NCBI GenBank assembly: GCA_958295665.1 | Contig: OY282560.1 | Location: forward strand, 189,382,561-189,446,560 | Length of the DNA: 64,000 nucleotides | Reading direction: 5' to 3' | Origin: Tipula vernalis | Lineage: Eukaryota > Arthropoda > Insecta > Diptera > Tipulidae | Part shown: positions 52,200-61,622 of the stretch, in pieces | Numbering within the stretch: position 1 is the first letter of the stretch | Layout: the number at the start of each line of letters is the position of its first letter | Made by a program: the position numbers and the translations under genes | The notes under the pieces: generated by a model | Databases searched by the model: none | What the model saw: only the letters and a program-made list of their open reading frames with translations | Told to the model about the DNA's origin: nothing

Positions 52200-53816
52200 A
52201 AGAAATTACCATTAGATCATTTTTGGTTGTAGTCCCCAAGTAGGGCCATATAGTCTTTGACAGGCCCAGAGAGCCTTGATGGCTCTATCTTGAACTTTCA
52301 ACAAATGTTGCTTCCAGTTCAGTTTTTGATCTAGGATAAACCCTTGATATTTAACCTCGCTGGAAAAAGGAACAATTGTACCATTTAACGAGGGAGCCGC
52401 AAGCGCGAGCTTTTTCATCCTCGTAAAAGAAACAATGACAGTTTTGTTTGGGTTGACACTGAGTCCTTCCTGGTAACACCACTGCCATATTATATTGAGT
52501 GCATTTTGCATGCGATCAGAAATACCTCATCAAGCTTGCCTCTGATTATGATAGCCACATCATCCGCATAGCCCTGAACATCAAACCCATGGCTACTCAG
52601 AAGGACCAGTAGTCTGTCAATAACCAATGACCACAAATGAGGAGATAGTACGCCTCCTTGGGGACAGCCCTTTACGGCCCTGATGGTTACTGACTCGCCA
52701 CCTAGTCTGGCAGTAATCTCACGATGTTCCAGCATGGAACGGATCCACCTAATTGTAGAAAGCGGAACCCTTTTATCCATTGTTGCCCTCTCTATCGATC
52801 TATAGGATGTATTATCAAACGCCCCCTCAATGTCCACAAAAGCACAAGGGGCAATTCCTTGTATGTCACCGCTTTTCAATCCTCGTGACTAGACCGCTAA
52901 GGGCCATCACAGTGGATTTACCAATTTGATAGGCAAACTGGTCCCGATGCAGCGGATTTTTCCAAAGACCTCACTTCTTATTTCATAGTCCAGGATTTTT
53001 TCAATCGTCTTCAATAGAAACGATGTGAGGCTAATTGGCCGATGTCTTGGCCTGGGTGTCTGGACGACCCGCCCCCTCCCCTTTGGTATAAAGACCACAT
53101 TAACTTTCCTCCACTGTTTTGGAATATAGTTAAAAGCATAACTTGACCGAAACATCTGGATCAAGCTGAGGAGTATTTTCTCAATAACTTTTTGAAGTAA
53201 AGCTGGAAAGATACCATCCCCTCCAGCGGATTTGAAAGGTTTGAAAGACCCAATAGCCCATCGCACCTTGCTGGGTGTGAAAATTTTCCCAGAGAGACTA
53301 CAGATTCTACTGTGAGGCGCACAGGCCTCACTTGAGGGATCATGTGAGTCCTATTGGGCTCCTACCACTACTGAATCCGAAAAGTGGGTCTCTAACAGCA
53401 CCTCTAAGGTTTCCTTCCGGTTTCCTGAGAACATCCCATCTTGCTTCTGGAGAAGTCCTAAGCCATTTGAATGATCCCTGGAAAGGAATTTCTGGAGACG
53501 AGCAGCAGAGGGAAATTCATTGATTATACTCGCCCCATTCACCGGTGCGTTTAGCCTTGTTGAATAATCTTCTCGATTTTTTCCTCAGTTTACCCAGCGT
53601 CCCGCTCCACCGAGGGACCATCTTTGTGGACTCTCTTCGCTTAACCGGACATCTGTTCTCGTAAGCCAAGTGTATAGAATTATGCAGCTGGTTTGAACAG
53701 ATCTCCAAACGCTCTGGAGACTTTATGTTCCCCACAACCGAGGGCATTTCTGATTCGAGTGAGACTCTATAAGAGTCCCAGTCGGTCAGTTTTGGAATTC
53801 TAATTTCATGCCGCTA
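52200..53816 (-). pseudogene. LINE ORF2 reverse-transcriptase domain
   Basis: Successive frames contain KSAGGDGIFPALLQ, VVFIPKGRG with RPISLTSFLLKTIEK, DQFAYQIGKSTV, FVDIEGAFDNTSY, KGCPQGGVLSPHLWSLVID, the catalytic GYADDVAIII, and NPNKTVIVSFTRMKK with EVKYQGFILDQKLNWKQH. All RT motifs exist, but they are spread over several frames. Confidence 0.85.
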
Positions 53817-54434
53817 CATTGTCTCGGCCGCCAAATCGAATCTGCATGCAAGTGTCAAATCTAGGACCTCTTGCCTAATCGCATTTATAAAAGTAGGTTT
53901 CCTTCCCCTATTGACAATGTCTACATTATTTGAGATCAGAAATTCAAAAAGGTGCTCACCCCTGTTGTTGATGTTCGTGCTACCCCACACCGTGTGGTGC
54001 GCGTTTGCATCGCATCCTATCAGGTAGGCCAGCCCATTGCGTTTGCAATGAGCTATGAGCCGCCTAACTTCAAACGGAGATATCAACTCTGAGTCTCCAT
54101 GAAAGTAGGCGGAGGCCATTATAGCCTCCTGTTTGCCTCTTTTACCCAGAACCTCCACCGTTACTGCAACCAAGTCGATAGAGATGAACTCTGAAATGGG
54201 AATAAAATTAATTTGCGAACTGGCGAAAATAGCCGCTCTTGGACTCTCAGTTCCGTTAAGATAAATTATATTACCCACTTGTTTTGGTATACCTCTAATC
54301 TGGTTACCTGTCACCCATGGCTCCTGGATTAGAGACATGCCAATGTTTTGGCAGATAAACCTACGACAAAGGACGTCCGAAGATGCCTTTGCATGATGCA
54401 GGTTTATCTGCAGGCAGGCAATGTATGCCTTCAT
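53814..54434 (-). pseudogene. LINE ORF2 endonuclease domain
   Basis: ORF2 starts MKAYIACLQINLHHAKASSD right after an ORF1 stop. The apurinic-like endonuclease shows the catalytic Glu in IQEPWV, the YLIGCDANAHHTVWGS block (Asp/Asn of the active site), and the end motif RQEVLDLTLAC where family members have SxIDxT or VLDLTL. The frame stops at 53814-53816, and RT continues in other frames. Confidence 0.8.
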
Positions 54435-54719
54435 TTTTCCGAAGGCTTCTTCAGAAGGCCCTGCTCAGCCTCCTTTGCCGCACCGCCACCACCCGCATGC
54501 TTTCTTTGTCCGGCCGATGGCTAACCAATGTCCTCCATCTCCGTTCTGCTGGCTCCCGCGCAAGCCACTGCATGCCCTCGTTTTGGCTTTTGATAAAACC
54601 ACAAAGCTTCTCCGTGGGCACTATGTCATAACTTCCAGAAAACGAATCCGGTGAATTCCAATCAATTCAAGCATAATATAACAAGGGATAAAGAATCAAT
54701 TCTGACAAACCACCGGATA

Positions 54720-55335
54720 CAAACTTATTCGGTTAGAGAACCACCAACAATATGGATAATCTTGACACCGTATTCAAAAAATTATCTTAAAAGATAATTG
54801 TGAATTTCTGGAAAAAGAAAGAGAATGTTTTTGGGGCATACCATCACACAATAGGGAGTGAAACCAATAAAATTTACAAAATATTAGGTTGGCCATTACC
54901 TAGAACACCAAACGAAATAAAACAGTCCCTTGGACTGTCCGGCTATACTATAGAATATTCATTAAAGACTACTCCAAGATAGCAAAAAACATGAAGAAGT
55001 ATTTAAAAAAAGACATCTAATGAACATAGCAAATCCTTCAAAACGCTCAAAACAGTCATCTCCACTGATCAGGTATTACACTAACCGGTTTTTTCAAGAC
55101 CATTCATATTAACGACAGATGCATCAGATTTTGCTCTAGGTGCAGTATTATTGCAGATTCAAGACGGTATCGAAAGATCCATCGCCAGAAATACCAACCT
55201 TACCATTACCGTGACAAATTCGCATTGGTCACGGACCAAAAACCCCTAACGTTAAAATCTCTGAAAAGAATGCTATGATCCTAATGTGGCGACTGGAGCT
55301 AGAAAATTACGACTATATGATGTCGTACATAGAAA
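54720..55335 (+). pseudogene. Gypsy pol relic (end of RT, start of RNase H)
   Basis: Broken frames read FLGHTIT and NEIKQ.LGLSGYYRKFIKDYSKIAK (RT thumb/connection), then SRPFILTTDASDFALGAVLLQ (first RNase H Asp), ALVTDQKPLT and MLMWRLELENYDYM. This is the RT-RNase H junction of a gypsy element. It is not obviously the same copy as the integrase at 4857-11645. Confidence 0.7.
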
Positions 55336-55649
55336 GGGTAAAACTATACCGTCTTAGTGAACACACTCAGTTCACACAATGAAGGAACCTATTCAAATTA
55401 TTTCAGATCACGAACCTAAATTTCTAATAATATTTTGTACCTGTACTATAACGTATTGTCTTTGATAATTGCGTTCCACTTAAATAGGTTACTTTCAAAA
55501 CGAAATGTCCGCCTTGGTTGTCTCAAGAAATATCGAATGCCACAAGTAATAGTGTTAGTAAATATCGTTTATTGAAAAGGTATCCTAATAACTGTTGCTA
55601 ACCGTAATTTTTTCAAGGATTCCTCTCTTCCTCCTAAGGTTTTAGTTTT

Positions 55650-56160
55650 GCTCTAGTTTGAACTCGGGCAGTAGTAGCGTCGATTTGTTCTCTAACGCGT
55701 CATTTAATTTGTTTTCGTTTTCAAATATTTCTCTCGAGGATTTACAATCTGCTATTTGGAAGGTTAAATCGGAATCTTCTGGTCTGGATAACGTCAATTT
55801 AAAATTGGTTAAGCGAGTTTTTCCTTTCGTCTCAGTCGATTATAATTTATAAAAAATCTTTAGGTACCTCGTCCTTTCCTGCTATTTTTCTGCAGTTCGC
55901 TAATTAAATATTCAAATACTGTTAGGGATTTAGGCTTAGTTATTAATAAAACTCTTACTTGGAGTGACCATTTAGTTAGTATTAGTAAGAGGGTCTTTGG
56001 CTTGCTTAGTTGTTTGTATAAAGCAGTAGGATTTTCTGATAGTCAGTTTAGGAAAAAATTGTTTTTATCTTATCTTCTTCCTCATTTTATTTACGATGAT
56101 AGAGTTTTATTCGGTATGCTGCAGGAAAATATGAATGTTCTTGTACTATAGCCTTATTTT
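55650..56160 (+). pseudogene. Internally deleted LINE reverse-transcriptase scrap
   Basis: The first part, ISLEDLQSAIWKVKSESSGLDNVNLKLVK, is an RT N-terminal block. The second, VRDLGLVINKTLTWSDHLVSISKRVFGLLSCLY, is an RT thumb block. The catalytic core between them is deleted. The family is Jockey- or CR1-like. Confidence 0.65.
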
Positions 56161-56474
56161 ACTAATGTGAAGTTTATGACAAATTGACAAAAAACCTTAC
56201 AACAGCAAAAAAGTGTAGAAGCAATTATTATACACTAATAAACTGTGGATCTCAAATAGTTTTTAATGACAGAACCAACAATTTAGATTTTCACTATTAT
56301 TCAAACTACTTCCCTAGTATACTAAATAAAATTTTCATTTTAGAATACAAATTTGTATGAATTTGAATCAATTTTATTAATACTTTTTAAAAAGTGTAGG
56401 CTAACATTAGGTATTCATTCAGACTTCTAAGTAAATGAAGGCAATCAGTGTTATTGTTTGTCCTAATGAACATA
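56161..56474. other. No gene seen; outer flank of the repeat array
   Basis: AT-rich. A degenerate piece (ctaagtaaatgaaggcaatcag, 56430-56451) resembles fragments of the adjacent 171-bp unit and may be its eroded outer edge. Confidence 0.35.
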
Positions 56475-58461
56475 TGCTAAGTAAATCTGAATATGCCACC
56501 ATGTTGTATGTCCCAATGTGAATATTTGCTGTATAGGGTATATTAGCGCGACCCTCAGAGCGCAAGTTATCGAATTTACAAGAAAACACTTCTAAAAAAA
56601 GTGTAGGTGGAAGTTCGATGGCCAATGACAGGCAATCGCAGAGATGGCTAAGTAAATCTGAATATGCCACCATGTTGTATGTCCCAATGTGAATATTTGC
56701 TGTATAGGGTATATTAGCGCGACCCTCAGAGAGCAAGTTATCGAATTTACAAGAAATTACTTCTAAAAAAAGTGTAGGTGGAAGTTCGATGGCCAATGAC
56801 AGGCAATCGCAGAGATGGCTAAGTAAATCTGAATATTCCACCATGTTGTATGTCCCAATGTGAATATTTGCTGTATAGGGTATATTAGCGCGACCCTCAG
56901 AGCGCAAGTTATCGAATTTACAAGAAAACACTTCTAAAAAAAGTGTAGGTGGAAGTTCGATGGCCAATGACAGGCAATCGCAGAGATGACTAAGTAAATC
57001 TGAATATGCCACCATGTTGTATGTCCCAATGTGAATATTTGCTGTATAGGGTATATTAGCGCGACCCTCAGAGCGCAAGTTATCGAATTTACAAGAAAAC
57101 ACTTCTAAAAAAAGTGTAGGTGGAAGTTCGATGGCCAATGACAGGCAATCGCAGAGATGGCTAAGTAAATCTGAATATGCCACCATGTTGTATGTCCCAA
57201 TGTGAATATTTGCTGTATAGGGTATATTAGCGCGACCCTCAGAGCGCAAGTTATCGAATTTACAAGAAAACACTTCTAAAAAAAGTGTAGGTGGAAGTTC
57301 GATGGCCAATGACAGGCAATCGCAGAGATGGCTAAGTAAATCTGAATATGCCACCATGTTGTATGTCCCAATGTGAATATTTGCTGTATAGGGTATATTA
57401 GCGCGACCCTCAGAGCGCAAGTTATCGAATTTACAAGAAAACACTTCTAAAAAAAGTGTAGGTGGAAGTTCGATGGCCAATGACAGGCAATCGCAGAGAT
57501 GGCTAAGTAAATCTGAATATGCCACCATGTTGTATGTCCCAATGTGAATATTTGCTGTATAGGGTATATTAGCGCGACCCTCAGAGCGCAAGTTATCGAA
57601 TTTACAAGAAAACACTTCTAAAAAAAGTGTAGGTGGAAGTTCGATGGCCAATGACAGGCAATCGCAGAGATGGCTAAGTAAATCTGAATATGCCACCATG
57701 TTGTATGTCCCAATGTGAATATTTGCTGTATAGGGTATATTAGCGCGACCCTCAGAGCGCAAGTTATCGAATTTACAAGAAAACACTTCTAAAAAAAGTG
57801 TAGGTGGAAGTTCGATGGCCAATGACAGGCAATCGCAGAGATGGCTAAGTAAATCTGAATATGCCACCATGTTGTATGTCCCAATGTGAATATTTGCTGT
57901 ATAGGGTATATTAGCGCGACCCTCAGAGCGCAAGTTATCGAATTTACAAGAAAACACTTCTAAAAAAAGTGTAGGTGGAAGTTCGATGGCCAATGACAGG
58001 CAATCGCAGAGATGGCTAAGTAAATCTGAATATGCCACCATGTTGTATGTCCCAATGTGAATATTTGCTGTATAGGGTATATTAGCGCGACCCTCAGAGC
58101 GCAAGTTATCGAATTTACAAGAAAACACTTCTAAAAAAAGTGTAGGTGGAAGTTCGATGGCCAATGACAGGCAATCGCAGAGATGGCTAAGTAAATCTGA
58201 ATATGCCACCATGTTGTATGTCCCAATGTGAATATTTGCTGTATAGGGTATATTAGCGCGACCCTCAGAGCGCAAGTTATCGAATTTACAAGAAAACACT
58301 TCTAAAAAAAGTGTAGGTGGAAGTTCGATGGCCAATGACAGGCAATCGCAGAGATGGTTAAGTAAATCTGAATATGCCACCATGTTGTATGTCCCAATGT
58401 GAATATTTGCTGTATAGGGTATATTAGCGCGACCCTCAGAGCGCAAGTTATCGAATTTACA
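56475..58461 (-). repeat. Left arm: about 11.6 copies of a 171-bp tandem repeat
   Basis: Each unit contains gctaagtaaatctgaatatg and atcgaatttacaagaaaaca, and units are spaced exactly 171 bases apart. Most are identical; single units differ, such as those at about 56700-56870 (taattac-type variant, and a gaatattcc change). On the minus strand the unit is free of stops in one frame, so the whole arm reads as a 57-residue repeat. I regard that as a property of the unit length, not as a gene. Confidence 0.95.
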
Positions 58462-58952
58462 GGAAAAATATTGTTTTTTATTGAATTTAATCTGATTAAA
58501 CTGATAAAAGTAAAAAGAAAATTATTTTCGGTTTTTATTTTGAGTATAATTTGCATTTATAGTTTTATACCACTTACTATTCCAGTTACCAAAATAAAAC
58601 GGCAAATGAATGAGTAGAGAAAATAGTAAATGGAAAAATATACGGGATTTTGAATTTTTCTATTTATTGCACAAGTATTTTAGAGATTAACTTTTTTTTA
58701 TTTTAACTGTAAATTGTTTACCGTTAAAAAGATTTACTGTCACTTGTCTATTGTTATCATTAACTTAATCTTTTTTAAAAAAGGCCCTATACCATTTTCA
58801 AAATAACGGCTCCTTTATCCAAATAGTATAAAAATTCAATTTTGTCCGAAAACTTCACAATGTTACAAAAATTTACTTTTTTTTTAAATCATCCAACAAA
58901 TATTATGTAGAAATAGAATAATCAAAAGAGAAAAAAAATATTTTTCAAAATA
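58462..58952. other. Left part of the element core, no gene
   Basis: AT-rich, no coding frame. It ends at the TA where a mariner element begins. Confidence 0.4.
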
Positions 58953-60245
58953 CGAGGGCGGATTGAAAATGAAGCTACCTAGCGCTAGATGGCAGCACAA
59001 ACACAAAATTTTTTTGTTTTTTAGAAATTGCGATCTGTCAAACGTTAGCTGTTAAAATTTTACCCAAATTCATCGATTAGTTTATTTGTTGTAGTCGTTT
59101 GAAGTAAGCAACTTTTGTGTTTCTTAAAAAATGGAAAAAAACGAATTTCGTGCAGTGATTAAACACTATTATTTGAAAGGGAAAACGGCGAAAGAGACAA
59201 AAGAATAGCTCGATAAACATTACGGTGAGTCTGCTCCGTCAGATTACATGGTTAAATATTGGATTGCTGAATTTAAACGCGGCCGAAGAAGCACTGCAAC
59301 AATACCATCAACAGGAAGGCCAAAAGAGGTGGTTACTGAAGAAAATATCAAGAAAATCCTCGATATCGTTATGAATGATCGCCGAGTCAAGTTGCGTGAG
59401 ATTGTTGAAATGGTAAACATATCATATGAACGTGTGTTCAACATTTTGCATGAACATTTGCATATGAAAAAGCTATCGGCAAGATGGGTGCCGCGTTTGC
59501 TCAGTGTCGAACAAAAACGAGTTCGACAGACCACTTCACAGCGGTGTTTGGACATGATAAAGCGTAATCCTGTTGATTTTTGGCGTCGATTAATTACTTT
59601 TGATGAAACGTGGGTCCACCACTACACACCTGAAACCAAAAATCAATCAAAACAATGGGTGGAAGCTGGTGGAAGTGCTCCGAAGAAGGCAAAGGCAGTC
59701 AAATCGGCTGGCAAGGTTATGGCCACTATATTTTGGGATGCACACAGAATATTGCTCATCGATTATCTTGAAAAAGGATCCACAATCACAGGAAAGTATT
59801 ATCGTGCATTATTCGATCAATTGGTTGATGCAATCAAGGAAAAACGACCACATTTAAAGAAGAAAAAAGTGCTCTTTTTTCAAGACAACGCACCGGTTCA
59901 CACAGCATTAGATACGATGCTAAAATTACGTGAAATACACTTCGAATTGGTTGATCATCCACCTTATAGTCCAGATTTAGCTCCTAGTGACTTTTTCCTG
60001 TTTCCAAACTTGAAAAAATGGCTCGCAGGACAAAGATTCATCTCAAACGACGAAGTGATTATCGAAACTAACGTGTATTTTGAGGGGTTCCCGAAATCGT
60101 ATTATTCAGATGGTATAAAAAAGTTGGAATATCGTCTTACTAAGTGTGTCGAATTAAATGGAGACTATGTTGAGAAATAAATGGTTTTTGGCAAAAAAAA
60201 ATTTTGTTTTCCTACTTAGGTAGCTTCATTTTCAATCCGCCCTCG
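58953..60245 (+). mobile_element. Mariner element, 1,293 bp, complete ends
   Basis: Perfect inverted ends of 29 bases (starting CGAGGGCGGATTGAAAATGA) are flanked by TA on both sides (58951-58952 and 60246-60247), the target duplication of mariner. The transposase gene inside is full length except for one stop codon. It sits in the core of the Foldback-like element, so it inserted there later or was captured. Confidence 0.95.
59131..60180 (+). pseudogene. Mariner transposase, full length with one internal stop
   Basis: The frame from ATG 59131 to TAA 60178-60180 is 349 codons, normal for mariner. The DD34D catalytic residues are visible in ITFDETWVHHYTPE, FFQDNAPVHTA and HPPYSPDLAPSDFFLFP. 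The helix-turn-helix region reads RVKLREIVEMVNISYERV. A single TAG at codon 26 (59206-59208) interrupts it. Everything else is open, so loss of function is recent or the stop is a sequencing error. Confidence 0.92.
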
Positions 60246-60589
60246 TAGTATATAAAGGATTTTTTTTTCCATTTCGCTTTAATGCGTTTTCAGATTTCGT
60301 GCTGTTCACATATTGTGTTTATTGTTTTCAATTCGTTTGGTGTATTTTTGCTGTGCTATAAAAAGTTTTTTTCAAAACTCGACCCCCGCTTTCTTTTGGA
60401 CATTCTCTGTTATACGTTTTTTAATATTGACCTCAGCTTTTATTTGGATTTCTTTTGTACCGGTTCTAGTTTTGTTTGTTTCATTTACAATTTGTAAATT
60501 GTAAGAGCTATTTTAAGTTTTTGTAGCTTAATTGTATTTTTTTGTTTGACCAGTTTGTATTTTATTTTGTTTTTTTTTTGGGTTGCAAC
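60246..60589. other. Leader region of the core gene
   Basis: T-rich non-coding stretch between the mariner and the start codon at 60590. It presumably contains the promoter of the core gene. Confidence 0.35.
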
Positions 60590-61622
60590 ATGTCTAAAAG
60601 AAATTCAACAAAATACAATTATAAAAAGAAGAAAAATATTCTAACTGAACAAGCATTGACTGCTTGTTTAGAAGAACTTTTCTTTACAGGTGAACAGTTG
60701 ACCAGTGTCGATAATTCGCCAATGAAATTAATTTGTGGAAAATTAGGCCTTCAAAATTCACAAAGGAATCGAATAAACATTTGTTTAAAGTGGCGGAAAA
60801 GATTCAATGAAACTCGCGCACATTCTAGTGATTTTCACAAGACTAGAAGTAGTAGTATTGATGTGGATACTAATCCAACCTCTAATATAGTTGTACCAAT
60901 GCATAGACATTTGGAATATCAGCATGTCACTACCAAAAAGGAAATTCTAATTATTGTTCCACCTCAGGAAAAATTAGCAGACTTTAAAATCAACATTGAC
61001 CCCAATATTTTAATCGAGGTTGAAGGATACTTACAACAGGACAATGGTATAGAAATTAATAATCCGAGTATTTATAAATCACTTGTTTTAAAATGGAATT
61101 TTGGTGCAGACATTTTTCTTAAATCCGATGAATTATTAAATTCTAAAGAAGAAATAAGATTAGCGATTTCAAATGCATTGATTGTTTATAGAAATTCTTG
61201 TGTCGTTTCGTATGATACTATTAGGAAAAGAAGTACATTTCAAAAAAATATTATTGCTTATGGTCGGTGTAAATATTCATCGCACCCTCAACGATTTAAA
61301 TTCATAATAGATGAGCTAAATAAAATGAGCTTTTATGTATCGGGAGAGATATGCGAGGGACATGAGGGGTATAAAGTTTTTGAGCAGGTACGGGGAGAAC
61401 GTCGCAACATCTTGAAAGAAAAACTCAAATACGACACTCCTCATAATGTAAATTTGGAGATGAGAACTAATTCTGATTTAGAATTAATTAAAAGTGGAAA
61501 CACTATGAAGTTGACCACAAACGAGGTTTTGCGCAAAATAAGGTCGGAAGTTTTAAAAAAGGATGATTTAGTTCATGATTGTGACGTATACGATATGATT
61601 CGCCGATGGGATATGGAACAGC
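60590..61622 (+). CDS. Core protein of the Foldback-like element, N-terminal part of a MULE/Phantom-like transposase (candidate)
   Basis: The ATG at 60590 (MSKRNSTKYNYKKKKN) is preferred to in-frame upstream codons because it starts a lysine-rich N-terminus after a T-rich leader. About 340 unique residues follow: a helical N-terminus (ACLEELFFTGEQL), a linker, then IIAYGRCKYSSHPQRFKFII, VRGERRNILKEKLKYDTPHN and NEVLRKIRSEVLKKDDLVHD. In Phantom/NOF-type MULE transposases I recall the same sequence of a cysteine-containing 'RCK' segment, an 'R..R..L..QLK...P' helix and an 'IRSEA/DRDHD' segment just before the DDE domain. Here the DDE domain is missing: the frame enters the 171-bp array at about 61619 and stops at 61729. 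So the copy is truncated. The family assignment is tentative. Confidence 0.5.

Larger units (their letters stand above)
50905..54660 (-). mobile_element. I-like LINE (ORF1 tail, endonuclease, RT, RNase H, C-terminal zinc domain), broken
   Basis: Read on the minus strand the order is: end of ORF1 (54660-54465), ORF2 endonuclease from 54434, RT (about 53800-52200), RNase H (51831-51580), C-terminal domain (51492-50989), and a short 3' UTR ending in an ATT/AAT microsatellite at about 50905-50920. RNase H plus a short-repeat 3' tail instead of poly(A) points to the I group. Frameshifts and stops occur near 53815, 53515, 53300, 52860 and 52500. It is the longest LINE in the window, lacking only most of ORF1 and the 5' end. 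Confidence 0.85.

Noticed and set aside
56419..58446. 675-codon open frame with perfect 57-residue repeats (minus strand) as a repetitive protein gene
   Set aside because: It is the translation of the 171-bp array. The unit is a multiple of three and stop-free in one frame, and equivalent units in the right arm carry stops.
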